A stretch of 64,000 nt of DNA from Acanthochromis polyacanthus (taxonomy: Eukaryota; Chordata; Actinopteri; Pomacentridae), in NCBI RefSeq assembly GCF_021347895.1, contig NC_067134.1:26126347-26190346 (forward strand). Reading direction: 5' to 3'. Below, piece by piece: positions 23,801 through 62,484 of the stretch. Within the stretch, counting starts at the first letter, position 1. Each line of letters starts with the position of its first letter. The translations under genes were made by a program, and so were the position numbers. The notes under the pieces were generated by a model. The model was not told the DNA's origin and did not search any database. It saw only the letters and a program-made list of their open reading frames with translations.

Positions 23801-26800
23801 GATAAATGGATCAATTGTCTCTCTTGAGTGGCATTCTATTGCTGTGACCTTTATAGGGCTCTGTTATCTGCACGTGTGAGTTGAATGCATGTGTGTCTTT
23901 CTTTGTCTTCATGCATTTGTCCTAATAAATCACGAGACCCGTCCAGCCATCCCTGAGGTGTTTGATTAGCAGACGAACAGCAGAAAATGTGTGACTGTTT
24001 TGCTGCAATCACTTTAACTTAAAAATGCTGCTACAAAACACTTTGCAGAGGTAGGATTGGTTTCTCATTACAGTGAAGTAGCAAAAAATAGAATTAAAAT
24101 GTATTTTAAAGCAAAGGTATTTAATGCAGAAAATGGTTTGTGACGGGTCCATATTTAACGGAGGGACTTTTGAAGTCCATGGGATCCTTTTCTATTAAAA
24201 CTAAAAGAAGGAATGTTTTTTATGTTCATTACGATAACGTATTTATAAATTGCATAATTATTTATTATGGAAACAATCACTTATTAATAAAAACGACTGA
24301 ATATCACGTCAGCTATGATCCAAAAAGTCCCACAATTGTATTTGACCCACACGTTCATTCAGAATACTAATGGCACAGTTGCCGTACACTGTTTGAGAAT
24401 AGTATAAGTAGAGTTGAAATGAGCATTTCTTAACGATTCTTCTGGAACTGGTTCTCTGTGCTTTGCAAACTGGAAATGTTCAAATACCGGAGGTTCAATG
24501 AGCTCCGACGCTAACGGTATGTTTAACGGTACTTTAAGATGTAGGAACATTGTGTCGCGCATTCTGTCTCATCACTGCAAGATGTGCGTCCATGATACAC
24601 TTTTTCTTTGCAAATCCAAAACAGTGTTCTGTGGAAGAAGTACTTCAACTGTTTTCTTTATTATTACTGCCCGGCAAAACATCGTTTTCCGGGAGGTATT
24701 GTTTTGAGCTGCATGGTCTTGGTTGGTTGGTTGCTTGTTTGTCTGTAACACTTTGGTTTCCGTGCGATAACTCCATGAAGTGGTGCTGTAGCCTCACCAT
24801 ATTTGGCACACAGGTGTACCATAATAAGATACAGGTCAAGTTCGAATTTGGTGACCTTGACCCAATTTTCAAGGTCACAGGGGTCATCTTTGTAAATGTG
24901 GTTGCCGTGACCTCGCCGGGCGGTCCAAGTTTGGTAAAACTTCGAGTTAGACCTTTAAAATCACACAATAAAAATACTGCATTAACTTTATACTCAAAGG
25001 AGAAAGAGCGAAAGAGGTGCTGACATTTGCTTAATGTCTGTTCAAGATGGAGCTCTTAATTCTCACATGCTGGACAGTTTAATTAATCAGTTAGTTTTTT
25101 CTCTTTAAAAAACCCCAAACAATCAAACAGTACCAGTAAGAATACTGTTAAAATACCGGTAAAAGTAGTAGTATCGATACCCATCCCTATCTGTGCCCAA
25201 CCTTAGTGTTCTTACCGTATGGACAAGGCTGTTTCTTCTGCTCAGGCATGACAGGTCTTTTCCTCAGGAAGTTGTCCAGACTGGGGCCATGACGACCGAG
25301 AGGATCATCTGGTGGCATGAACCTGAAGACACGGATGAGATCGTTCACTTATATTTAAGGTATGATGATGCTTTTAAAAGATGATGCATTGTTTTTAGGT
25401 TTTATCATGAGTTAAACTGATTGTGGAAACTGAACTGCAACTAGACAGGATGAAATAAATTGTAATTCTTTATCCATATCCAAGTGGAAAATCACCCATC
25501 TTGTGTGGATTTTACTCAAAAATATTCATTCAGATTATTACTCTCTAACAATCTGAACCCTGAGCAATTTCTGACTTTTGTTTACTCACAGCGAGTTAAT
25601 TTCTTCACTTGAAAATAAAGTCCTACACTGCTGCAAGTAGAGACAACTCAAAAATCTCTGTTGTGAAGTTATGACAGAGAATAAAATCATAAATGAAAAG
25701 GAAACAAATTTTATGGAAGACGAAATTGATTTTCCACTCAACAAAAATTTAAAAAAAAAAACTTGAAAAGAATGCACAAATTCTTAAAAAACTGTTTTAC
25801 CAATATTGACATACAGACCAGTGAAAAGTTTGGACACACCTTCTCTTTCTTTTAATTATTTCCTACATTGTATCTTAATACTGAAGACATCAAAACTACA
25901 AATGAACACCAGAATAACCCAGAATATGTTTTATATTTTAGATTCTTCAAAATAGCCATCCTTTGCTTTGATTCCTGCTTTCCACACTCTTGGCATTCTC
26001 TGGATGATCTTCATGAGGTAGAACCTGAAATGGTTTCCAACAGTCTTGAAGGAGTTCCCAGAGACGCTGAGGATTTTTTGGCCCTTTTATCGTCCCTCTG
26101 TGGTGCCTCTCATCCGAAACCATCTGGATTGGGTTTAGATCATCTGAAGCAGCACTCCATCATCTCCTTCTTGGTCAGATAGTCCTTCCACAGCCTGGAG
26201 GTGTGTTTGGGGTCATTGCCCTGATGGAAAATAAATGATGGTCCAACTAAACGCAAACCGGATGGGATGGCATGTTGCTGCAGGATGCTGTGGTAGTCAT
26301 GCTGGTTCATTTCCTTCAGTTTGGATTAAATCTCCAACAGTGTCACCACCAAAGCACCCCCACCCCATCACACCTCCTCCTCCATGCTTCATGATGGGAA
26401 CCATGCATGTAGAGACCATCTGGTCACCTCTTCTGGAACCAACGATCTCCAATTGGGACTCATTAGACCAAAGCACATATTTCCACTGGTCTAAAGTCCA
26501 TTCCTTGTGTTTCTGAACCCAAACTAATCTCTTCTGCTTGTTCATCCTCAGTAGTGGTTTCTTAGCAGCTATTCCCCCATAAAGGCTTGATTGGTCAGTC
26601 TCCTCTGAACAGTTGATGTTGAGATATGTCTGTCTCTAATCTGAGCTGCTAACTTGCCATTTCTGAGGCTGGTGATGGATGGCCTTAACCTCAGCAGCAG
26701 AGGTAACTCTTGGTTTTCCTTTCCTCGTGTGAGCCAGTTTGGTTGTAGCGTTTGATCGTTTAGGCTACAAAGCCTAAAGGGTCGTATAAACTGTTCACTG

Positions 26801-29800
26801 TTGACAACACACCTCTTTGTGTGAATGGTTTCTTTTCCTTGGACACAAGGTCAGTAAAGCTGTCGGTTTCTAGGTTCCAGTACAGCCCCAAGCTCCTCTG
26901 AAGAGGGAGGGGATCCATTCCAAGATCTAAATCCTTCAGATCTTTGGCACGGTCCTCTGCTGGGAAGACTTCCATCACTTGGCTACTGTTGGATGCCACT
27001 TTGTGTAGTCGCAGGTTGGATTCTGCTAAAATTTGTCTGATCTGCATGAGAAGATCTATTGCCTCTTCAGGTGTGGCAACTGACATGAGACCATCATCAA
27101 CATAAAACTGCCTGTCAACAAATTGTCTGACATCAGAACCATGTTCTCTTTCACCCTCTTGAGCTGTTTGTCTCATGCAGTAGATACAGTCACCTCCAAA
27201 AGTATTGGAACAGCAAGTTCATTTCCTTTGTTTTTGTTGTATACTGAAGACATTTTGGTTTCAGATAAACAGATGAATGACACAAAAGTTCAGAATTCCA
27301 GCTTTTATTCGTGGTTTTTACATCAAGATGTGTTAAACAACCCAGGAAAGATCACCTTTTCTTTGAACCCACCCACTTTTCAAGTGAGCGAAAGTATTGG
27401 AACATGTGACTGATGGGTGTTTCTAGTTTCCCAGGTGTTGCCTTTTAGATTGATTGCAGACACATTAAATAGTTCTTGTTTTTGGCTTTGGGTTTCACCT
27501 GTGAAAACTGCCTTTTCTGTTAAGCAAACATGAAGACCAGAGAGCTGTCTATGGGAGAAAAGCAAACCATTTTGAAGCTGAGATAAGAGGGAAAATCGAT
27601 CAGAGCTATTGCACAAACATTGGGCATAGCCACTACAATAATTTGGAATGTTCTGAAAAAGAAAGAAACTACTGGTGTACTGAGCAACAAACATCGAACA
27701 GGTCGGCCCAGGGTAACAGACCACATTGTGAGAGCTGTGAAGAAAAAGCCAAAAACAACAGTCACTGACATCACTGCCAACCTCCACAGGGCAGGGGTGA
27801 AAGTGTCACAATCCACTGTTAGAGGAAGACTTCGAGAGAAGGAATATAGAGGTCATACCACAAGATGCAAACCACTCAGCAGCAAAAAGAATCGGAAGGC
27901 CAGATTGGATTTTACAAAGAAGTACAGAGATCAGCCACAAAGTTTTGGAACAAATTTTTATGGACTGATGAGACCAAGATTAACCTCTAACAAAGTGATG
28001 GAAAGGCGAAAGTATGGAGAAAGAAAGGATCTGCTTTGGGTCACATCGCATCACATTCAGCACTTGAGTCAAATACAACTCGTATCTGGTTTGGCTTTTG
28101 CGGGTGGTACACTCTGAATGTAGGTAAGTACCATTGTTCTTTGTCTAAAGGTGGAGCAATTTCAGCTCGATCCCTGTCCAACATCTTCTGCATGAATTTG
28201 ACATATTGTTCTTTCATCTCTGGCTTTTTCTCCAGAGTCTTTTGTAGCAACTGTTGACGTTTTGAAGCTTGCTCCATTACTCGCAAGCTGTCTCCTTGGA
28301 CAGCGAAAGGGTAAAGCAGCCACCCAGCTGTTCCTTTTATTTGTGCGCACTTTTGCATCCATGATGGCCAGGAAAGTTTTGTCATCTGTGGATAGTGCTG
28401 GTTTGTTGTCGTCCTTACACCTGTCAAACACTTAGCACCCCAGACTGTCTGAACTGAGGGTGGGCCTTGTATTTAAAAGAAGGCTAAAGACTCACCTTTT
28501 TAATCAGGCTTTTAACTGACCTTTTAAGCCTTCTTTGTTCTTGTCATTACTTATTATCTTATGTATTTTACTGTTTTCACTTTCCATGCTTTACTTATTT
28601 ATTTATTTGTTTATTTTATTTCTTTTAACTCCAGTGTTTCTTCAGGGGGTCCTCCACACTGGGGGCTGTGTCTGGTCTGCTGCTGGGGGTGTTGTCCACG
28701 GGTCCCCTCAGCTCGGCTGGTTGGGGGGCTCCCCACCTCGGTGTGGGGTCCCCGTGTCTGTCGGGGGGTCTGAGTGGCGGACTGTATAAGCTTTTCTGTT
28801 CTAGAAGACACATGACCACTGGGCATGGATATAATAAAGCTTGGGTCGCTTGCTATTAAATGAAATTGGAGAAGACACAGGAAGGTGGAAAGGCCACTCT
28901 GTAATCCTCTTTGTACTTACTTCCGACGGCTGTCCACTTTTCTTGGAGGTTAAAGGGGAGTTTTTCCACTATTTGTTTTACTCCATGTGGTGTATGCGGG
29001 CCCTGGTAGAGCTCCGTCCTGCTTGGCACACTCCAGTTGGTGGTCAGCCTTGGAAAGTGTTCAATCTTTTTTAGCAGTGCGTCCTCGATGACCTCAGGTG
29101 TTCCATAACATTCTTCGAGGCGTTGCCAAACCATGGTGACACCTGCTGCGCGATTCAAATCCTTTGCTGCACTTAGAAAAGAGGTCTTCCATGACCACTA
29201 ATTTCCTGGTTTCTCGTGAAATTGCAGAAGACCAGATGTAACCACTTCTCTCCAAATTAGGCATCTTGCAAAGTCTTCCTGAACACCTTTTGGCTCTGGT
29301 AAGCATTCTCTTTCTGGATTGGTGGTGTATTTTGGACCACTTTGAATGTAAGTATGGCTTATGTCCATTGTAGGCTCTTTCTTTGTGTCTCTGTTCACAG
29401 CCCATGTGTTTATTTTTGTCTCATCAGATTCCACTGCTACATAGCCTAGCCGCGCTAGACCCATGTTCTGAATTCTGAAGGCACAAGGGTCTAGGGCTGC
29501 TTGACAGGGAGCGAGGCGGGCTAAAAGATTGTCTTTCAAATCACTCTGCAGCAATTGGGTAGGTATACAACCAATCAGCACAGCGAATAGGCTGACGGAG
29601 TTCCTAGAGCGCCAGCGGATTGTGGCTAAGTCCCATTAGCTTCCCAACCAGCGGAGCCAACTGGTATTTTAAGGATTTGCCATATCCTGTCGGCATAAGT
29701 CCAAATACGTCTTTCTTCTCAATGAAACACTTCAGTGCCGTCCTTTGTTTATCTTTCAAGTTGAATTTTAGCTTCAAATCTTAAAGGGCTGTGGCCAAAG

Positions 29801-32687
29801 TCGAGTGGAAAGATCACTGTTTATTGTGCGCCGGTTGTTTCTGTCAGAATCGTCGCGCCTCTGTCGTCACTTAGTTACGCCCGCCTTCTGACTCTACACT
29901 TCATGGCGATTCGTCCAGCCAGTTTTATTAGAATCCAGCCTCGAGCCTTATGGAGGGTAACTAGACCCACCCTGGCAGAGAATTAAATTTGTTGCCGTGG
30001 GTTGTCTAGCACGGCTAGGCTAACTGCTACATGCTCTGATGGCGGTTCTGTAAAGTGCTGCTGGATGTACTCTCCGACACAGGGTCCTCGGCTGAGCTCC
30101 CCACTTTCCAGTTCAGCTTCCTCATAGTCTGTAGCTTCAGCCGCAGCAACAGCTCTTTGACACTGGAGCAGATGGAGACTTGCTTCTAGTTCTGCTCTCT
30201 GCTTCATCATGTTAGCTTCTCTTTCGGCGTAAACCAGTTGTGCTCAGGCAGCTTTTGCCTTGCATAGGCTTTTGTTGCTGAAGACGATCGCTGAGAGAGT
30301 CTAGTTGATGCTCTAGATGACTGACTTTACATCAAATGACTGAGGAAGCATTTGTTCTGTGACTGCTTGATCTTCACTAGCTTGTAGAGGATAATTAAAA
30401 TAAATACAAACCCCTGAATGAGAAGGTGGGTCCAAGCCTTTGACTGGTGCTGTATAACAGACACTTTACTACTTTAATATTGAACTTGTTTCCATCCTTG
30501 CCTATTTATATGAGCCCAGTTTGGCTGGACTTTTGTTATATGTTTCTCAATAACTGCAGAGTTGGTCGTGGCTTCTTGCTTCTGCTTTCTACAGAGTTTA
30601 ATTAGTGCAAATGCTTGTTCTTTTTCTCAATTTGAGCATCTGAATTTGATGAAATATCTCAGTTTTAGCTTAGATTTAATTCCTTTTCAAACCAAAAGGT
30701 CACACATGGTTCCCACAAAATTGGAAATCTGACAGTTCTTCCTGCTTTACAGTTTCCTGCTATGATAAAAGGGAAATTTTCTTCTTCTTTTTGTACACCA
30801 AAATATCAAGTTCTGATCTAACAAAACCTTTCTCACTTACTTGTCGTTGACAAAGGAATACATGAGCAGCCGCTCGTCTATGAATTTCTTCCACTCTGGC
30901 TTCTCATTAGCCAGGTCTCTGTAGTTGTCATTGGAGACGATGATGCCGTCTGACTCATAGGCCAGCTTGACAATGAAGCGGTCGTCATAACAGACCACGC
31001 GGCGACCTTGGACGCGCCGTGAAGGAGTGAAGACGAGGATTTTTTCCTTTTCAAGGCGACGCAAGATCTCCTGATCTGTGGAGGAGAGGGTCTCGGTGAG
31101 TTTGAGGGAAATGTTACGGCGTGTTTTCATCAAGCAGGCTTTTGTGCTCACCTGTTATCGGGGCGTCGGGGCGCGACTGCTCCTTCCTCCACGCAGGAAC
31201 AAAAACTGTGATGTCATGATGACCACGCTCTACGAACCAATCAACAGCCAGCTGGATGCCCTGACAGGAAAACACTTCCTTGTTGCCATGACTACAGTGA
31301 ATTGGAAAGAGGAAAAGGATAGTGGTAAATTAACATTTTAATGTTTGAAGAGAAAAGTGACTGAACTCGGGCTGCAACTATCGATTGATCTAAGCACGTT
31401 ACGGTACAATTTCATGGCAATATTTTAATAACTAAAAGTAATAGAAAACTCCAGCCAAGTCACAAGTATTCTACTCACAATCAGCTTTTGTTTGATGTTT
31501 AAGGTCATCGACTGACATCGAATGATACGCCGATAATGATTTATAAACATCTGGGAGGAATTCTCGAATGCCATCGATGTTGCCGTGCTGCAGGTGGTGG
31601 CCACATTGAACACAACAGGAAATAAAAGTTGACTGTGAGTAGAATACTTGTGACTTGGCTGGAGTGTTGTATTGCTTTTCCTGATTAAAATATTGCGGAA
31701 TGAAACTGATTCATTGTTTTTGAAGAATCTTGTGTAATATATGTACGATACAATGCAGACATCCGTGCGTACGATACAGCGGATGATGTAAGTTATTTCT
31801 GTTCCATAGTGCGCTCACTTCCACTTTTGATGTCGTAATGTGCAGAGACGATTCATCGATAGCTGCAGCCCTAGACTGAACTTCTGCGTTCTAAGCGGTG
31901 CTCACCTCATGGCGACGTTACTGCCGTCTACCACGATTGGCCGCAGGTTGTCCTGGTCACACGCAGACTCTGAAGGACAGGGCGAGTCCGACCGCTGACC
32001 GTCCAGCAAATCTGAACAACCGCAAGAGGATGAGGAAGATGAGGAGGACGAGGTAGAAGCTAAAGATCCGGGCTGCTGTTCGCCGTCTGACTTGGTGCCC
32101 AGTTTGACCAGCTCTCCCAGTATGTCATTGATCAGGGTGTCGGGGCCGAGCTTGGACAGGACCAGTCGCACCGTCTCCTCAGAGTAGCCGAGCTTCAGGG
32201 CGAACTCCAGCTTCGCCTGGTACTCCTTACTGCCAACCTCGGAGGCTGGTTCTGCTGTGGAGGGGTCGGGTGGAGGCTCACATTCGGACTGAGCTGGCAT
32301 GTCATGTTCGAGCTCTGCTGAAAGTTCAGATGGAAGCTCAGGAGGCCCGTCGGTGCCCAGGTCCACGCACTGGGTTCGACAGAGCGGCTGGTGGGTGTTC
32401 TTGCTGTGAGCGGACCCTCCTTCACCTCCATCCGAGTCGAGGACGGAGCCGGGAGGCGGAGCAGACTTAGACTCTGCGTCAGAACCGGCGCTTTCCTCTA
32501 ACGCTGCCGGTGGAGGGGAATGGGCTGTGCTGGTGTTGCCGGAGCTCTCCCCCTGCTCCTCCATAGCAGGGGCTCCGTCAGCGCCGCCAGCCTGCCGGTC
32601 AGCCCCCACTACGTGGAGATACTCCAGATCCAGCTCCAGGTCGAGGATATGGCCTGCTCCTGCCTCCACATGGTCCTTCTGGCCCAT
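20843..32687 (-). CDS. zc3h12c: Regnase/MCPIP-family RNase ZC3H12C, all five coding exons
   Basis: Coding exons in transcript order: 32687-31906, 31291-31152, 31075-30841, 25322-25216 and 22446-20843 (TGA). All have GT-AG borders with matching phases. The family consists of cytoplasmic endoribonucleases that degrade inflammatory and other mRNAs. Exon 1 encodes a UBA-like helical segment ([20 protein letters not shown]) and opens the NYN/PIN nuclease (VVDGSNVAM, with a catalytic Asp). Exons 2-3 complete it ([40 protein letters not shown], acidic site). The C-x5-C-x5-C-x3-H zinc finger is split across exons 4-5 ([17 protein letters not shown]). The long C-terminus is Pro/His/Ser-rich and ends in a conserved helical domain ([18 protein letters not shown]). 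MGQKDH is supported as the start because an in-frame stop lies upstream in the same exon. The frame is intact. It is convergent with rdx. Confidence 0.95.
22517..24465. mobile_element. Large inverted-repeat DNA transposon relic with a nested TTAA-type MITE
   Basis: The left end agagaaccagttccaac (about 22517) is matched in reverse by ttctggaactggttctct (about 24440-24463). Further inside, a left arm at about 22790-22900 (gtgagaacagctgtgatggt, then gttggatgt) is matched in reverse at about 23690-23800. The centre holds the TTAA-type copy A3. No transposase reading frame is seen. The element lies in the intron between zc3h12c coding exons 4 and 5. Confidence 0.6.
23022..23528 (-). mobile_element. 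TTAA-flanked MITE, subfamily A (copy A3), inverted
   Basis: Runs from ttaaccctcatgtcgtcctc to gcaggacgacacgagggttaa with TTAA on both sides. It is in the opposite orientation to A1. The internal landmarks (gacatcagaagttttcac, accaaaaca-tattgttt) are conserved. Confidence 0.75.
24640..25010. repeat. Dispersed repeat with ccttgacc/aaggtcac motifs
   Basis: The segment includes tttggtttccgtgcgataac, ccatatttggcacacagg and caaggtcacaggggtcatc, a combination typical of an interspersed repeat in fish. Only one copy is in the window and I cannot classify it. Confidence 0.35.
25820..26757 (-). pseudogene. Tc1-like transposon, truncated, transposase broken
   Basis: One terminal repeat is present (agaccagtgaaaagtttggac). 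A reverse-strand transposase relic follows: [20 protein letters not shown] lies about 26450-26530 with [13 protein letters not shown] downstream of it. In Tc1 transposases the W[ST]DES motif holds the first catalytic Asp, and here it reads WSNES. The N-terminal part stops abruptly at about 26757, where BEL sequence begins. Further stop codons interrupt the frame. It is therefore inactive. Confidence 0.8.
27182..28085 (+). pseudogene. Tc1-like transposon inserted in BEL relic, truncated
   Basis: It starts at a TA with the end tacagtcacctccaaaagta. A forward transposase frame follows at 27620-28117: the helix-turn-helix region ([19 protein letters not shown]), then [20 protein letters not shown]. 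The frame degenerates before the catalytic domain is complete ([17 protein letters not shown]) and the right terminal repeat is absent. It is a different subfamily from the relic at 25820. Confidence 0.8.
28440..28880. repeat. Unclassified insert within BEL relic
   Basis: The stretch caaggctaaagactcacc-like through ggggctccccacctcggtgt interrupts BEL gag. Its GC-rich core and the aataaagcttgggtcg tail look like the 3' part of a non-LTR element, but I cannot name the family. No target duplication was resolved. Confidence 0.4.
29441..30022 (-). mobile_element. 0.58-kb TIR element carrying a RecQ-like helicase fragment
   Basis: The left end tagcctagccgcgctagac (29442-29460) and the right end gtctagcacggctaggcta (30004-30022) are 19-bp inverted repeats with one mismatch. 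The octamer actgctac flanks both sides (29433-29440 and 30023-30030). The interior, on the reverse strand at about 29760-29640, encodes [20 protein letters not shown] followed by [14 protein letters not shown]. This matches motif I (Walker A) of RecQ-type DEAD/H helicases. The fragment ends at a stop soon after. It is inserted in BEL gag, whose frame is continuous across the duplicated octamer. The transposon superfamily is uncertain. Confidence 0.7.
31368..31874. mobile_element. hAT-type MITE with 8-bp TSD
   Basis: The left end cgggctgcaactatcgattg and the right end tcatcgatagctgcagccctag are inverted repeats. The octamer actgaact flanks both sides (31360-31367 and 31875-31882). A second inverted pair lies inside: agccaagtcacaagtattct at about 31455 and its reverse complement at about 31640. 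It is 507 bp long, non-coding, and sits between zc3h12c coding exons 1 and 2. Confidence 0.8.
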
Positions 32688-32758
32688 GGATCTGTCACAG
32701 ACATCCAGCTCACGGGGCTGACTGCTGCCCGCTCACGCAGCTCCACTCATAGGTGCCT
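32688..32758 (-). promoter_or_regulatory. zc3h12c 5' UTR part with upstream AUGs
   Basis: On the reverse strand a TTTTAG acceptor precedes 71 bases of leader before MGQKDH. The leader contains a five-codon upstream frame (atgagtggagctgcgtga), in frame with the main start but closed by its own stop. A second ATG, 16 bases before the start, opens a frame that overlaps the main coding sequence in another phase. Both might reduce initiation. The upstream exon or exons and the promoter were not located. Confidence 0.5.
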
Positions 32759-32759
32759 A

Positions 32760-35280
32760 AAAGAAAGACAAGAAGATGTGTTGTGGCATTTTGTGATTGA
32801 ACAAATGATAAAATTAAGACGAATCAAATTTAAGAGTTGACAAAGGTAAGATTGGGGGACCTAACATGTCAACTGAAGTTATGAGTACAGTAATCCTCTG
32901 GAAAGCGGCAAGACAAGGGAAAATCATGAAGCTCATAAAAGGCATGAGAGGAAGTTCATGTCCTCTCTACGTCTGCACTGGTGAGTTGAAACCTCGGGGA
33001 AGCTGAGCGAAGCAGAAATATAAAAAGAGGAAGTGGTCTAACTTTAAGTAAAATTACATCATATAGATTTTTGATAGGGTCTTAACTCTCGTGTCGTCCT
33101 GTGGGTCAAGTTCGAAAATGTGGAAAAAATATATATATTTTCACAGTGAAACTTCTGATGTCCACATTTTCAACGTTTTAGGGAAATCTCTGAACATTTT
33201 TTGGTGGAAAAAAAGATGTTAATGTTTCTTTAAGCCCATTCACATAAAAACCAACCAAAATCCAGCAAATTTTGTTTGATTATGGTTGATTTTTTTCTGA
33301 ATGTTCTTAAAGAAAATATTAGAAGTTTTGCTGATACATATGTAATCACGTTAGATATTTTTAGAATTTTATTGTATTATTGTTGCCAAATTTGTGATTT
33401 TTTTTTTTGAATGAAACACTTAAGGAATGATTGGAATTTTCTTCTGTGCAAATTTTCAGAAATTTGTGGAATTTTCTTGCTGAAATTTTGTAATTTTTTT
33501 TTTCAGACAAGGAAATAATACTTTTTGGTGCCCGTAAATGAAGATAACAGGACGTTTGAGACGATGGGTTGTGGCTTCCAGAACGGAAGAGGAGTGTTTA
33601 AGAGACTCTGAAGACTGTTTCTTGAAAACTTATTAAAGACTCGAAGGTTTGATCCAGAATGCCTGATCATCTTTGGCCGTTAGCAGGCAGACTGAGTCAC
33701 AACAGATGGAGTGAGTAGACCAGTTGTTCATGGAAACAATGCAGCAGATAATTGGAGTATTTACAACTTCCTTCACTGATCCTCACTCAAAATGCAAATC
33801 TGTCGTTCTTGATGATGATGATGCGATGACACAGAATACTTGAGGGTAAACTGGGTAAATCCGGACTTAAACTTACATTTAGATGCAAACCTTTTGTTAA
33901 AGTACAGCATCTGCACTGGAGATCATTTAGCCGGTGAGCATTTTGAGTCAAAATCTGACTTTTTGACTTTATCTTCTCAGGAAAACGTCATTGTGGAGCT
34001 CCAGGCTGATGCTGTTTACACTGACTCTGGCTGTCTGTTGCCGTTGGGGACACAAAGAGCCGATGGGGCCCTCTCACCCTAATTAATGGACTCCCGCGTT
34101 TTTTTAAAAGCCCGGGCCTCAGTGTGTTTTTCCAGCGTCACGCCACAGCGCATTAATCTACGGGGCAACAGAGGGTGAACACCAAGCCGTTAGCTTCCCC
34201 CCTCATCTCATTCTACCTGGTAATTAAAGCCCATATGCTTCTTCCCACTGGGGTGGAGGAGTCACTCATTAAAACACCGAGGGGCTCTGAAGCCAATCAG
34301 CATTCAATCGCCACCAAGGAAACGGTATCCGGTGAGGCTTTTCTGACCGAAAGGTTTGGAAAATTGCAAATCACAGGGAGACTTTGAAAGGTTAAGCTGA
34401 GATAATGATACTATGTGGAGCTCTGGAAACAATGTCAGTGAAAAGTTTGAGTGTCTTTTCATTAAATATTGTTTCATTTGCAGATTTTACACAGATGCTG
34501 CCAGAAAACGCCACGCTATCTGGACCGAACACATGGACGATGGAAGGGGGAAGTGACTTGAAGCAGGTGGGAGGGGGTTGATGAGGTGGAGTGAGTGAGT
34601 GTGCATTTTATGAAAAAAGGGCTGCCTAGCAACATGCCTGAGCTACTGTTGCTAAGCTACAGCTGTTAAAAGCATTCTCCCTTCTAAATGCCAAGACAGA
34701 GGCTGCAGCCGACGACCCGCCTCACACACACACACACACATTACACATATAAAGGTCTGCTGTGGGGGACCGGGGGGCTTAAGTGTGCCTCGGCGGCAGC
34801 CCTCCCCGCCCGCCACCCAAGACAACAATAGACCTGCCGGGGCGATGGGGACGGGGCCTTGGCATCAGCCGCTGTGGGCGTTGATGCTGCCCGTCGCTAC
34901 ATAAACAACAGCCACCTCACTGACTGACTCATGCTGCTGAGGAGAGAGCTGGCTGGGAGCCTTACTGATGGCGTTACCCCAGCGATTCCAGCATCTTCAC
35001 CTCCACCAGACTTTCTGAAATTTCAACAAATCGACAGTTTGTTGACCCTCTGTAAATAGTTTCTTAATCAGCATCAATGTAAAATCCATTTTACATGCAT
35101 GTCTGTAGTATGACCTAACATTTTAATGATATCCAGCCTTAATAGAGTGCAAATTCTACTCCAAAACCTCCACACTTAGATGACGAAAATGTTTTTTGTT
35201 TTTTTTTGTATTTCTGAAATCTAAAAAAAGTGACCTTCATTGCCAGAACAGATACGTGAACACTGGATGAAGCAGCTCTT
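32760..35280. other. zc3h12c upstream flank or 5' intron up to the gap
   Basis: No coding exon is seen on either strand. A TTAA-type MITE (A4) is present at 33082-33557. A GC-rich stretch at about 34690-34920 could be regulatory or conserved non-coding sequence, but nothing in it can be assigned. None of the missing 3' exons of map4k4 occur here. Confidence 0.5.
33082..33557 (+). mobile_element. TTAA-type MITE, subfamily A (copy A4)
   Basis: It begins ttaactctcgtgtcgtcctg and ends with cccgtaaatgaagataacag. The left TTAA is intact and the right one is lost. It shares cagtgaaacttctgatgtcc and tttttggtggaaaaaaag with the other copies. Confidence 0.65.
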
Positions 35281-35305
35281 NNNNNNNNNNNNNNNNNNNN
35301 NNNNN
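35281..35305. other. 25-N assembly gap
   Basis: Twenty-five N bases mark a gap of unknown true length. The gap truncates a map4k4 exon on its right side (about 35306-35368). It therefore separates the zc3h12c contig from the map4k4 contig. Confidence 0.99.
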
Positions 35306-62479
<27,174 letters not shown>

Positions 62480-62484
62480 CTAGA

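Larger units (their letters stand above)
26758..30300 (-). mobile_element. BEL/Pao LTR retrotransposon relic, fragmented
   Basis: Reverse-strand fragments, in element order: gag pieces at about 30240-30025 and 29430-28860; then a segment before reverse transcriptase (28430-28041); then RT with the FYVDDG catalytic box (27176-26760). The family is recognised by the gag segments VTSGLLQF and [11 protein letters not shown], and by the RT. The relic lacks recognisable LTRs, RNase H and integrase. Three foreign pieces interrupt it: a Tc1 element (about 27182-28085), an unclassified block (about 28440-28880) and a helicase-bearing element (29441-30022). All lie inside the zc3h12c intron between coding exons 3 and 4. 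Confidence 0.8.

Noticed and set aside
34690..34920. GC-rich stretch as a CpG-island promoter of zc3h12c
   Set aside because: No start site, conserved element or exon could be identified, and it is next to the gap; left as unassigned.
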